Shown here: piece after piece, positions 54,699-62,481 of the stretch | How the letters are laid out: each line of letters begins with the position of its first letter | Position numbering within the stretch: position 1 is the stretch's first letter | Assembly (NCBI RefSeq): GCF_009792355.1 | Contig: NZ_CP047045.1 | Location: forward strand, 930,001 to 994,000 | Direction of reading: 5' to 3' | Origin: Terricaulis silvestris | GTDB taxonomy: Bacteria > Pseudomonadota > Alphaproteobacteria > Caulobacterales > Aquidulcibacteraceae | Length of the DNA stretch: 64,000 nt | Position numbers and translations under genes: made by a program | The notes under the pieces: model-generated | Told to the model about the DNA's origin: nothing | Seen by the model: the letters and a program-made list of their open reading frames with translations, nothing else | Database searches by the model: none

Positions 54699-55331
54699 CT
54701 ACGCCCGCACGACGCCGTTTTGATTGAGGTGCAGGCGCGCGAATTGGCCGTACTTGTCCTTGATGTCGACTTGAACTGGCCCTTTGGTTTTGCTCGACGC
54801 GCTGCCGATCTCGGCAACGGTGTATTCGAAGCCTTCCGGCAGCACGATCTGGGCGCGCGATTCCGCTCCCGAGACCTTATTGCGGATCGGCTCGCCGATG
54901 GTGTCGATATAGTCTTTGACGAAGATGCGGCCCTTGCGACCGTCGACATCAAGGTCGAGGTCGATCTTCGTGAACACAGGATCGCTCATCTTGGTCACGG
55001 TCGACGCGTAAACCGCAAACATGGTGGCGAAAGGGGCCGTGTCTTGTCCGGTCATGATCCGCAACAGCGCCTCGCGCTGTTTGTCGTTGGCGCTTTCATC
55101 CACAAAGGCGATCGCTTCGCCATTGCCTTCGTGGATGGCGCCTGGCCACTTGAAGATGGCCGCGATGCGAAGGCCGTCGAGGTTGGTGTCGCCGTGATGG
55201 CCCTGGTCGATTTGGATCCCGGCCACGGCGTGGCAATGGCCCTTGTCAGGCAGGGCGTTGAATTGGCACGGGCAGCCATACTCGCAGGTGCAATTGACGA
55301 GCTCGCGGCCTTTGATTTCCCAGTCCGTCAT
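54699..55331 (-). CDS. DUF1326 family protein
   Basis: A 210-residue soluble protein with the DUF1326 start WEIKGRELVNCTCEYGCPCQFNALP, in which four cysteines form a C-x-C-x-x-x-C-x-C pattern, and HCHAVAGIQI. The rest is beta-rich and acidic (DLDLDVDGRKGRIFVKDYIDTI), ending in KYGQFARLHLNQNGVVRA. The cysteine pattern suggests metal or thiol chemistry. Paired with the DUF2182 gene, with eight bases between. Function unestablished. Confidence 0.87.
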   Translation of the reverse strand: MTDWEIKGRELVNCTCEYGCPCQFNALPDKGHCHAVAGIQIDQGHHGDTNLDGLRIAAIFKWPGAIHEGNGEAIAFVDESANDKQREALLRIMTGQDTAPFATMFAVYASTVTKMSDPVFTKIDLDLDVDGRKGRIFVKDYIDTIGEPIRNKVSGAESRAQIVLPEGFEYTVAEIGSASSKTKGPVQVDIKDKYGQFARLHLNQNGVVRA

Positions 55332-55491
55332 GGCGGTCCCCTGTATCTTGAGGCTTGAAACGCCACTCTACGCGCTCCGCGCCGGTTCAGCCAGCCGCGC
55401 GCCACCGTTCACGCCAACTCCAGTGCCCGTGACTGTCAGGGATCGGCGAAGGGCGGACGCAAATTCCGAGGATAGATTCACAGGCGCCCGT

Positions 55492-55542
55492 CCTCCCCCG
55501 ACAGGGGGAGGTGGCGCGTGCGCGACACGCGACGGAGGGGCG
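55492..55542. repeat. dispersed palindromic repeat, copy 1
   Basis: CCTCCCCC-GACA-GGGGGAGG forms an eight-base hairpin, followed by TG and, after 20 bases, CGGAGGGGCG. The frame GGGGAGGTG...CGGAGGGGCG recurs at 63260-63293. Such elements are typical interspersed repeats in GC-rich alphaproteobacteria. Confidence 0.6.
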
Positions 55543-55929
55543 AGCGCCAGCCTTTGCAATGCATTTGCGCCGCCCCCTCAAATCGCTCCGCGATGACAGC
55601 TCCCCTATCGGGTGAGCACGCGTGCCTGAGAATGCGGGGATAGATCGCGCTCAATCCGACCGGCTTCCCACACGCATACAATGCCTCATCGTCCTCGCAC
55701 GGAGGGCAGTTGGATCCACTGTTCAACCAACCGCGAAGGCGAGATGATCGAGCGTGATGCTCTGATGCTTCTCCAGACCACCGGAGAAGGCGCCAAGGCC
55801 CAGAGGGCGAAAACGAGCCTCTTACGCCTAGCGTATCGCATCAACGGCAGAAGCCCGCGGGATAAAAACCGCGAGGAGCGCACCGGGGATCAGCGTGAAC
55901 AGCGCTGACCTGCACGCCGACGGGGAGCG

Positions 55930-56081
55930 ACCCAGAGGAGTGAAAAAACTCCTTGTGACGCCCCGCCGTAGCAGATTGTCGGAGACGCGAGCGAAGCGTC
56001 GGCGCTGCGCAAGCAGCGCACCAAAGAACTACCCTGGACGCAACCCTCGCGTCTCCGCCCTCCGTCTCGTGTGAACGAGAC
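55930..56081. ncRNA. candidate structured RNA or cruciform element
   Basis: Nested perfect stems: AGGAGT/ACTCCT with a GAAAAA loop near 55935; an 11-base closing pair GGAGACGCGAG (55981-55991) with CTCGCGTCTCC (56046-56056), enclosing GCGCTGC-GCAA-GCAGCGC (56002-56019, GNRA loop); and GTCTCGT-GTGA-ACGAGAC (56064-56081, GNRA loop). This density of stems with GNRA-type loops exceeds chance expectation by eye. It does not match tmRNA, RNase P RNA, SRP RNA or 6S RNA signatures I know. Strand is unknown. Confidence 0.35.
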
Positions 56082-56162
56082 GATCCGCCGAGGCCTTGGC
56101 GAAGGCGGACCTATGGAGCGCCGGCATCCTCGCCGGCGATGCGAACCCGTGCGCCGGTCACA

Positions 56163-56567
56163 TCAGTCGCAAACGCTCTCGGGGCGCACGACAAAAACTG
56201 CACGTTGCTCCAATTGCGTCTCATCGATTGGAAGCGTCGTCCGCTGTGGAAAGGCGTACAGAACGAAATCGGTGTTGAGTTGCATTGGCACAAGAACTGG
56301 AACTGGCGTCCGAGGATAGTCCGTCATCGCGGGTCTGAGACGATACGCGTACCGACAGTGCGTCGTCCTGATATGCAACGTATCGGTGTCTCGTGGTGCG
56401 CCAATTTTGAAGGTGCGCGCGCGACCGGAAGGAACGTCGATCGTCCTGTCGTACGTGAGAGTTGCGATTACCGCTTCACGCGATCCGTTGTAGAGCTCAA
56501 ACCGCTGGACCATGGTGCAGGCCGCCACAAGCGACGGCACGATCGCAAGAGCGAGCCTTCGGGGCAT
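56163..56567 (-). CDS. hypothetical lipoprotein
   Basis: A 134-residue predicted lipoprotein with leader MPRRLALAIVPSLVAAC, whose ATG directly follows the LpxR-like stop. The body is beta-rich (YNGSREAVIATLTYDRTIDVPSGRARTF) with a Cys pair (THCRYAY and the end SVCD). Family unknown. Probably co-transcribed with the LpxR-like gene. Confidence 0.6.
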   Translation of the reverse strand: MPRRLALAIVPSLVAACTMVQRFELYNGSREAVIATLTYDRTIDVPSGRARTFKIGAPRDTDTLHIRTTHCRYAYRLRPAMTDYPRTPVPVLVPMQLNTDFVLYAFPQRTTLPIDETQLEQRAVFVVRPESVCD

Positions 56568-57626
56568 CTAAAGCCGGAAGCTCAACGCCAGCGCACCGAA
56601 ATCCTGCCGCGTCGGCTGCGTTTCGAACTCTTCCGTCCGCCACACATAGGTGTAAGCGAGGCGCGCATCGCCAAGGCTGATCGTGAAGCCAGTCTGGAAG
56701 TCACCCACGAACGGATTGCGTTCCACCGAGGCGCTGTCCTCGAACGTGTTGCCATCCAAGAAGAGATTGTGCCCGACGGCGCGCCCTTGCACGCCCGCGA
56801 AGATGCTCCACGACAACGGCCCGCCGCTGAAATGCTCCACACCCGCAAGCGACGGCCGCACACGCGGCGGCCCGTAATCGCTATCGATGCGCTGCCCAAT
56901 CCGCGCCGCGACGCCGGCATGGGCTTCAGTACGCAAAGTGCCGAGCGTAACGCCCGCGCTCGGCGTCAAATCCGCTTCGATCCCACCAAGGAAGTCGCCA
57001 AACAAACGCAACGCGCGCCAGCGCCGATCGAACGACACCGCGAACGCGACTTCGTCATGGAGCTGGCTGTCCCAGCCTTGCGGATCGGGCGCGCCGAGCC
57101 ACTCATGGATGCCGCGCTGCGCCTCTTCGCCTCCCGCCGACGGGCCTGTGAGACCGAGCTCAAGCTCATAGGTGTCGAGATAGCGCGGCGCACGGCCATC
57201 ACTACGATCTTCCTCGGCGCCGACCGAAATTTGCATGTAGAGCCAGCCCGCATACGGATGCTGATCGGGCGGCGCTGGGTTCGCTTCGATGTCCTCTGGC
57301 GTGAAGATCGAATGGCCGACCGCAAAGCCCCAGAAGTCCGGCTCGGAGTTGGAAAGCGCGCGCGTAAAGCTGCCAGCGCCTTGCAGCCAATCCGGCACGC
57401 GCTCGGCTTCCGAGACGTAGCCCAATCGAATGCCGGACGTGTAATTGCGATCAGCGCCGGACGAGAGAGAGTCGTTCTCCACTGTCAGCGAGAACACACC
57501 CTTGTCGTCGGCCTCGTCCTGGTTTTGCGCAAACGCGACGCCCGGCGTCACCGCCGCGATCAACGCTGCTCCAGCCAGCCACCGCTTCAGGCGATGATGT
57601 CCGGCGTCAGCCTGTCCTCGATCCAT
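56568..57626 (-). CDS. LpxR-like outer-membrane lipid A deacylase (DUF2219)
   Basis: A 352-residue outer-membrane barrel with a signal peptide (RWLAGAALIAAVTPGVAFAQ). Seen are VFSLTVENDSLSSGADRNYTSGIRLGYVS, the core motif of LpxR/DUF2219, then HSIFTPEDI, QHPYAGWLY and a C-terminal LALSFRL. LpxR removes 3'-acyloxyacyl chains from lipid A. The start at 57626 overlaps the DUF465 gene end by 40 bases; no better start (only CTG) precedes the leader. Identity as an active deacylase is not proven. Confidence 0.8.
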   Translation of the reverse strand: MDRGQADAGHHRLKRWLAGAALIAAVTPGVAFAQNQDEADDKGVFSLTVENDSLSSGADRNYTSGIRLGYVSEAERVPDWLQGAGSFTRALSNSEPDFWGFAVGHSIFTPEDIEANPAPPDQHPYAGWLYMQISVGAEEDRSDGRAPRYLDTYELELGLTGPSAGGEEAQRGIHEWLGAPDPQGWDSQLHDEVAFAVSFDRRWRALRLFGDFLGGIEADLTPSAGVTLGTLRTEAHAGVAARIGQRIDSDYGPPRVRPSLAGVEHFSGGPLSWSIFAGVQGRAVGHNLFLDGNTFEDSASVERNPFVGDFQTGFTISLGDARLAYTYVWRTEEFETQPTRQDFGALALSFRL

Positions 57627-57826
57627 TGAATCTGGTCCCTCAAAACAAGCTTGCTCCGCTTCAGGCGCGCGACCTGAAGCGTGTCCCCACTGCTTTTTTC
57701 CTGCAGTGCCTCGATCGCGCTGTCGAGCGCGCGATGCTCCTCCCGAAGTTCCAAAAGCCTGGCCTTCAGCACACGCTTTTCCGGCGTGTCATTGATATCA
57801 AAGGCTTCCGGGTCGTCGACGTCCAT
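57587..57826 (-). CDS. DUF465/YdcH family protein, copy 1
   Basis: A 79-residue coiled-coil protein of the YdcH/DUF465 family: KRVLKARLLELREEHRALDSAIEALQ, then LQVARLKRSKLVLRDQIQWIEDRL. ATG at 57826 is the sensible start, though the frame extends to 57946. Its stop lies 40 bases inside the LpxR-like gene start. A homologous gene is divergent from it. Family function is unknown. Confidence 0.78.
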   Translation of the reverse strand: MDVDDPEAFDINDTPEKRVLKARLLELREEHRALDSAIEALQEKSSGDTLQVARLKRSKLVLRDQIQWIEDRLTPDIIA

Positions 57827-58041
57827 GAGCCCTATTCCGTCGCAGTTCCGCGGGGCCCCGCGTCCCGCGAAACTCCAGCTAAACCCGCGTCGCAGGGCCT
57901 GTAAAGCGCCCGACTCGCCCGAATCCAGGCGCCTCAAATGGGGCAATGCTGAGAACGTTTATTTTTGTTGACGATGTAAGGAGACAACACCCGAAAAGGG
58001 GAGCATCCTCGGACTCGCCCAAACAAGAGGAGGCGCCTTCG

Positions 58042-58221
58042 ATGGCCATCGAGCAGCGTTTACGCGAACTCGACGCCCGGCACCGGGATCTGGATGTGAT
58101 CATCAAGAATGAGGCACAGCATCCGAGTTCAGACACAGTCCGTCTCGCCGCTATGAAGAAGCAGAAGCTCAGGCTCAAAGAAGAAATCGAGTCGATCCGA
58201 CAGGGTTTGGATCACCACTAA
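58042..58221 (+). CDS. DUF465/YdcH family protein, copy 2
   Basis: A 59-residue YdcH/DUF465 protein: MAIEQRLRELDARHRDLDVIIKNEAQHPSSDTVRLAAMKKQKLRLKEEIE type. GAGGAGG precedes the ATG at 58042. It is the usual family length and homologous to the divergent copy on the other strand. Small cytosolic coiled-coil; function not established. The 215-base space between the pair carries a TTGACG-like -35 near 57968. Confidence 0.85.
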   Translation: MAIEQRLRELDARHRDLDVIIKNEAQHPSSDTVRLAAMKKQKLRLKEEIESIRQGLDHH

Positions 58222-58302
58222 CGTCCTCCGCGTCCGTTCTGACGCGACCGCTCATCCTTCCCTTGGCGAAAATGAGCGGCTGGTGAACGCGCGCTCGTTG
58301 GA

Positions 58303-58842
58303 CTAGCGCGACGCGGTTTGCGCTGTCCCGTCCACGATCGAGAGATAGCGTCCGTACCCTTCCGCCTCCATCCGTGCGCGCGGGATGAAGCGGATGGCGC
58401 ACGAATTGATGCAGAAGCGCTGGCCGCCTGAATTGCGCGGGCCGTCGTCAAACACGTGGCCTAGGTGCGCGTTGCCGCGCCGTGAGCGCACTTCGATGCG
58501 GCGCATGCCGAGCGCGTTGTCTTCGCGGAGGATGATGTTGTCGGGATCGATCGGCGTGGTGAAGCTCGGCCAGCCCGAGCCGCTGTCGAACTTGTTGGTG
58601 GAGGCAAATAGCGCCTCACCCGTGCGCGCTTCGACGTAGATGCCGGTCTCGTGGTGATCCCAGTATTGGTTGTCGAACGCCCGCTCGGTGCCGTTCCGGT
58701 CCATGACCCAGTTGCGCAGTCGCTCGAGCGCGTTCGGCGAACGCTCGGTGTGCAGGGCTGGCTGCCGCGTCTGCGCGTAGGCGTAGTAACCAGCGCCGCC
58801 GGCGGCGAGCAGCGCAAGAGCGAGGATGGGCGCGAACTTCAT
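58303..58842 (-). CDS. msrB: exported methionine sulfoxide reductase MsrB, zinc ligands absent
   Basis: MsrB-family reductase of 179 residues that reduces methionine-R-sulfoxide. Signature GSGWPSFTTPI, VRSRRGNAHLGHVFDDGP and RFCINSCAIRFIP give active Cys in GQRFCINS. Its N-terminus has a single anchor (FAPILALALLAAGGAGYYAYA), so it faces the periplasm. The usual zinc CxxC pairs are absent: the segment reads GIYVEARTGEALF, where most MsrB have YxCxxCxxPLF. A zinc-less subclass is known. It is divergent from MsrA. Confidence 0.88.
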   Translation of the reverse strand: MKFAPILALALLAAGGAGYYAYAQTRQPALHTERSPNALERLRNWVMDRNGTERAFDNQYWDHHETGIYVEARTGEALFASTNKFDSGSGWPSFTTPIDPDNIILREDNALGMRRIEVRSRRGNAHLGHVFDDGPRNSGGQRFCINSCAIRFIPRARMEAEGYGRYLSIVDGTAQTASR

Positions 58843-58969
58843 GATGGCTCCTATCTAGGGCCTCATACGTGCGGCGCGGGGCGGCGGTTTCGTATCCTAC
58901 ACCCGCTGCGCAGCGTTATGTTGCGGCGGTTCCTAGCAACCGCCCCCGCCTTTCATACGTAGCACCAGC

Positions 58970-59575
58970 ATGATCCGCCGCACCCTTATCGCCAGCCTCT
59001 TGTTCCTGATCGCCTGTTCGCCCACCGAACCGGCCACCGCCCAGCCGTCCCCGCCGCCCCCCACCGGCGCGGTGCAAGAAGCCGTGTTCGCCGGCGGCTG
59101 TTTTTGGTGCATGGAGCACGACATGGGCGCGATCCCCGGCGTGGTCGAAGTCATGAGCGGCTACACCGGCGGCACGAACGCCAACCCGACTTACGAAAAC
59201 CACCCGGGCCACTACGAAGCCGTGCGCGTGCGCTTCGATAGCTCGCGCATCAGCTACCGCCAGCTGGTCGATCGCTATTGGCGCTACACCGATCCCACTG
59301 ACGCCAGCGGCCAATTTTGCGACCGCGGCTCAAGCTATCGCCCGGCCATCTTCGTCACGCCCGCACAACGCGCCGATGCCGAGGCCAGCAAGGCGGCCGT
59401 GATCACCAGCGGCCGCGTCAACGGCCGCGTCATTACGCCGGTGCTGGATTTGGGTCCGTTCACCGAAGCCGAAGAATACCACCGCGACTACGCGCGCCGG
59501 AACGCCATGCAGTATCAGCTCTATCGCACCGGCTGCGGCCGCGACGCGCGGCTGCGGGAAGTGTGGCGGCGCTGA
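58970..59575 (+). CDS. msrA: peptide methionine sulfoxide reductase MsrA, lipoprotein
   Basis: MsrA of 201 residues that reduces methionine-S-sulfoxide. The catalytic GCFWCMEHDM is near residues 43-52, and VSGYTGG-like and HPGHYEAVRVRFD regions follow. The leader MIRRTLIASLLFLIAC carries a lipobox, so it is an envelope enzyme. Two later cysteines (FCDRGSSYRPAIF, GCGRD) fit resolving residues. Divergent MsrB with a membrane anchor suggests a periplasmic repair pair. Confidence 0.92.
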   Translation: MIRRTLIASLLFLIACSPTEPATAQPSPPPPTGAVQEAVFAGGCFWCMEHDMGAIPGVVEVMSGYTGGTNANPTYENHPGHYEAVRVRFDSSRISYRQLVDRYWRYTDPTDASGQFCDRGSSYRPAIFVTPAQRADAEASKAAVITSGRVNGRVITPVLDLGPFTEAEEYHRDYARRNAMQYQLYRTGCGRDARLREVWRR

Positions 59576-59591
59576 CTGCGCATGGCGTCGC

Positions 59592-59667
59592 CCTTCGACA
59601 AGCTCAGGCTGACGCTGTTGGGACATCGCGCCACTGTTGGGTGGTGTCACCCTGAGCTTGTCGAAGG
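59592..59667. repeat. inverted repeat of a common genomic motif
   Basis: CCTTCGACAAGCTCAGG (59592-59608) and its reverse complement CCTGAGCTTGTCGAAGG (59651-59667) are 17-base arms, extended by TGAC/GTCA. The spacer is 42 bases. It lies between convergent msrA and trcR and could act as a bidirectional terminator or a mobile palindromic repeat. The motif is widespread in GC-rich genomes. Confidence 0.75.
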
Positions 59668-59678
59668 CGAAGCGGGCC

Positions 59679-60314
59679 TCAGCCCTCGTCGCTAGCCGGC
59701 TGCACATAAGTTTCGGCCGGCACCGTTTCCTGCGCCGTCTTCAGCGTCTTCGCCTCCGCCTTCGCCGCGCGCGCATCGGACCGCGCCTTTGCGGCAGCGG
59801 CGTCAGCGACGACCGCGTCGAGCTCGATCTGCGTGCACAGGCCGATTGTCACCGGATCGACTGGCTTGATCTGGCTCGAGTTCCAGTGCGTGCGATTGCG
59901 CACCTGATCGATGGTCGACTTGGTCGTGCCGATCAGCTTCACGATCTTGGAATCCGGCACTTCCGGGTGGTTCTTCAGGAACCAGTTGATCGCGTCCGGG
60001 CGATCCTGGCGGCGCGCGATCGGCGTGTAGCGGGCGCCGCGCTTCTTCATCTGCGGCAGGTCGATGCGCTTTTGTTCAACCACGTTGAGCTTGTAGGTCT
60101 CGTCCGCCTCGCCCTTGGCGATCTCTTCGCGAGACAGAAAACCACCGGCGATCGGGTCGACGCCGCGAATGCCCTTGGCCACGTCCTCGTTGGCGATGCC
60201 TTGCACTTCGAGCGGATGCAGCCCGCAGAATTCGGCGACCTGATTGAAGGCGAGCGACGTGTTTTCGATCAGCCAAACGGCGGTCGCCTTCGGCATCAAC
60301 ACGTTTTGAGACAT
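59679..60314 (-). CDS. trcR: cell-cycle regulator TrcR (DUF1013)
   Basis: A 211-residue DUF1013 protein. The core MPKATAVWLIENTSLAFNQVAEFCGLHPLEVQGIANEDV and MKKRGARYTPIARRQDRPDAINWFLKNHPEV, then LIGTTKSTIDQVRNRTHWNSS, is well conserved; the tail is Ala/Lys-rich. In Caulobacter the DUF1013 protein TrcR is reported to track with RNA polymerase and affect cell-cycle transcription. A terminator-like hairpin lies just before its start. Length matches the family. Confidence 0.85.
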   Translation of the reverse strand: MSQNVLMPKATAVWLIENTSLAFNQVAEFCGLHPLEVQGIANEDVAKGIRGVDPIAGGFLSREEIAKGEADETYKLNVVEQKRIDLPQMKKRGARYTPIARRQDRPDAINWFLKNHPEVPDSKIVKLIGTTKSTIDQVRNRTHWNSSQIKPVDPVTIGLCTQIELDAVVADAAAAKARSDARAAKAEAKTLKTAQETVPAETYVQPASDEG

Positions 60315-60331
60315 TGCGAGCTCCAGATATG

Positions 60332-60361
60332 CAAAAGCGCCCGGCGTCGTCGCCAGGCGCT
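60332..60361 (-). promoter_or_regulatory. terminator-like hairpin in the trcR leader
   Basis: On the minus strand AGCGCC and GGCGCT with an inner GGCG/CGCC and one mismatch form a ten-base-pair stem (60336-60361), followed by TTTT at 60335-60332, 18 bases before the trcR ATG. The position suggests an attenuator or a leftover terminator of an upstream transcript. Confidence 0.45.
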
Positions 60362-60509
60362 AGCCATCGGTGCAACGGGCTGACGCATCCGGGCGCGGAC
60401 GAGGTCAGTTGTCGCCCATATAGTCCGGACCCTGCGGAAAGGGAAGGCGGGAATGAGGGTGACGGCAGGTAAAAACCGCACCTAAGCTCGCGGCGGAGGG
60501 GCAGCTAGC

Positions 60510-61082
60510 ATGAGCGCGTTTGAGTTCTTCTTCTCTTTGTTCGGTCTAATCCTGGGCCTCGCCATTGCGACGATCGCCGGCGGCATGAGCGATGTGCTGC
60601 GCGAGCGCAAGCGCATCCCGATCGGCTTGCTGACGCCGTTGATGGCGACGTTCCTTCTGATCGACCTGACCAGCTTTTGGGTCGTGAGTTGGCAGAGTCT
60701 GTCGGAGATCCGTATCGGGTTTCCCTCGATGCTGTCGGTGGTCTCACTGGCGGTGGTTTACGTCTTTGCCGCAGGGATGGTGTTGCCCAAGAAGGTGGAG
60801 GAGTGGGCGTCGGTTGATGAATATTATTTGCAGCACTACCGCTGGGTGCTCGGCGGCGTGCTGTTCGCGAATATCGGGCTGCTAACGCTGGTCGGCGCGT
60901 TGAGCGACGAAGGCGTTCTAGGCTCGTGGCTGAACCGGCTCTTTCGCTGGCAGGACATGGTCTATTTCGGTGTGCTGATCGTGCTGATGATCTTTCCCCG
61001 CCGCATCGTCCACTTGGTAGGCTACGCCATATTGCTGTTTGGCTATGTGGCGATCGTCGTCACCGATCCTTCGCTGACGTGA
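60510..61082 (+). CDS. hypothetical multi-pass membrane protein
   Basis: A 190-residue protein with about five to six hydrophobic segments (FFFSLFGLILGLAIATIAGGM, LLTPLMATFLLIDLTSFWVV, VSLAVVYVFAAGMVLP, VLGGVLFANIGLLTLVGAL, YFGVLIVLMIFP, AILLFGYVAIVV). GGAGGGG precedes the ATG. No family is recognised. It is divergent from trcR and convergent with the VOC gene. Confidence 0.65.
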   Translation: MSAFEFFFSLFGLILGLAIATIAGGMSDVLRERKRIPIGLLTPLMATFLLIDLTSFWVVSWQSLSEIRIGFPSMLSVVSLAVVYVFAAGMVLPKKVEEWASVDEYYLQHYRWVLGGVLFANIGLLTLVGALSDEGVLGSWLNRLFRWQDMVYFGVLIVLMIFPRRIVHLVGYAILLFGYVAIVVTDPSLT

Positions 61083-61092
61083 GCGCGAAGCC

Positions 61093-61437
61093 CTAGCCGT
61101 GTGCCGTCGCGTGCTTGGGCTGATACATCGATAGCTTGCCGCCGCCCGGAAGCGTGATCCGGGTCAGACGGCCCCATCTCTCTTCGCGGATCGGCTCGCA
61201 CGTACGCCCCATCGCCGTCAGCCGCGCGATCTCGGCCTCGACATCGTCGCACATCAGGTAGAATTCCGTGCCGCCGTTCTCATCGCCCGGATGAAACGCC
61301 AACTCGCTCGGCGGCAATTTGAAGATCAACCATCCGCCGCCAGCATCGACATGATCGATGCCCAGCGCATCGCGAACGAAAGCGCGGTCTGCGTCGGCGT
61401 CTTTCGAGAACAGCATAATGTGTGCGCCTGTGATCAT
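61093..61437 (-). CDS. VOC family protein
   Basis: A 114-residue vicinal oxygen chelate (glyoxalase/bleomycin-resistance) protein: TGAHIMLFSKDADADRAFVRDALG, LAFHPGDENGGTEFYLMCDDVEAEIARL, then TRITLPGGGKLSMYQP. The betaalphabeta-betabetabeta pattern is visible. The substrate is unknown. It lies directly after the quinone oxidoreductase, with three bases between, so they are probably cotranscribed. Confidence 0.85.
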   Translation of the reverse strand: MITGAHIMLFSKDADADRAFVRDALGIDHVDAGGGWLIFKLPPSELAFHPGDENGGTEFYLMCDDVEAEIARLTAMGRTCEPIREERWGRLTRITLPGGGKLSMYQPKHATAHG

Positions 61438-61440
61438 GGT

Positions 61441-62406
61441 TCATGCTCCCGTGGTGAGGATAACTTTCCCCGCATGCGCACCGCTTTGCAGCCGTGCATG
61501 CGCGCCTTCCGCTTCAGCCAGCGGGAACGTGCTATCGATCACAGGTTTCACCTTGCCCGCCTCGATCCACGGCCACACCACGCGCTCCACCTCGCTTGCG
61601 ATCCGCGCCTTCTCTTCGTTCGAGCGCGAGCGCAGCGTCGCGCCTGTCAGAGTCAGCCGTTTCAGCATCAGCCGCATCAAGTTCACCTCGGCATGCGCGC
61701 CCTGCTGGAACGCGATGATCACGCAGCGCCCGTGCGCGTTCAGCACGTTCAGATTCTTCTGCACGTAAGGCCCGCCGATCATGTCAAGCACAACGTCGGC
61801 GCCGCCCAGGCCATCGACGACGTTCTCGAAATCCTCGGTCCGGTAATTAATCCCGCGCTCGGCCCCGAGTTTCTCGCAGAGCTTCACCTTGGCCTCGTCG
61901 CCGGCTGTCGCGAACACGCGCGCCCCGTGCGCCTTCGCCATCTGGATCGCCGTCGTGCCAATGCCGGATGCGCCGCCGTGCACCAGCAGAGCTTCCTTCG
62001 GCTTAAGCGCCGCCGTCTCGAACACGTTGGCCCACACGGTGAACACAGTTTCCGGCAACGCCGCAGCTTCCACCAGCGACAAGCCCTTCGGCACGGGCAG
62101 CACCGAGCCTTCATGCGCGACGGCGTAGGTGGCGTAGCCGCCGCCCGCGAGCAACGCGCACACCTCATCGCCCTCGTGCCAGCGCGTCACACCCGGGCCG
62201 ACGTTCTCGATCACGCCGGATACTTCGAGCCCCAACGTCTCCGGCGCGCCCGACGGCGGCGGATAGAAGCCAGCACGCTGCGTCAGGTCCGGGCGATTAA
62301 CCCCGGCGGCCGCGACGCGGATCAGCACCTCGCCGCGTCCCGGCCTGGGGCGATCCACAACGGCGAGCGTCAGCGGCGTATCGGCGCCATGGATGATTTT
62401 GCGCAT
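61441..62406 (-). CDS. NADPH:quinone oxidoreductase, zeta-crystallin-like
   Basis: Zinc-free medium-chain dehydrogenase/reductase of 321 residues. The N-terminal RVAAAGVNRPDLTQRAGFYPPP, the Rossmann motif VHGGASGIGTTAIQMAKAHGA (GxGxxG) and the DVVLDMIGGPYVQKNL block fit quinone oxidoreductase family proteins. GGAGG lies six bases before the ATG at 62406, although the frame is open to 62445. It probably reduces quinones or enals with NADPH. Upstream of the VOC gene. Confidence 0.88.
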   Translation of the reverse strand: MRKIIHGADTPLTLAVVDRPRPGRGEVLIRVAAAGVNRPDLTQRAGFYPPPSGAPETLGLEVSGVIENVGPGVTRWHEGDEVCALLAGGGYATYAVAHEGSVLPVPKGLSLVEAAALPETVFTVWANVFETAALKPKEALLVHGGASGIGTTAIQMAKAHGARVFATAGDEAKVKLCEKLGAERGINYRTEDFENVVDGLGGADVVLDMIGGPYVQKNLNVLNAHGRCVIIAFQQGAHAEVNLMRLMLKRLTLTGATLRSRSNEEKARIASEVERVVWPWIEAGKVKPVIDSTFPLAEAEGAHARLQSGAHAGKVILTTGA

Positions 62407-62481
62407 CGTGTCCTCCGAGCCGCCGCCCTTAAAAGGCGCGCGCATTTAGGATAGACTGATGGAAGAGGAGGTACGAGGCCG

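Larger units (their letters stand above)
55332..56162. other. gene-poor, hairpin-rich region
   Basis: About 830 bases with only short, low-quality open frames on either strand (the longest about 80 codons) and no good ribosome-binding sites or codon bias. It contains a dispersed repeat at 55492-55542 and a run of stable hairpins at 55930-56081. No mobile-element gene was recognised. A decayed mobile element or non-coding RNA are the main alternatives. Confidence 0.6.

Noticed and set aside
55681-55908. Possible 75-codon gene in the gene-poor region
   Set aside because: No ribosome-binding site, odd composition and no homology pattern; overlaps frames on the other strand of equal quality.
55900-56081. 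Candidate tmRNA, RNase P RNA, SRP RNA or 6S RNA
   Set aside because: I looked for the conserved tag, GAGGAAAGTCC-like, GGAAGCAGC-like and bubble patterns and found none; only generic stems remain.
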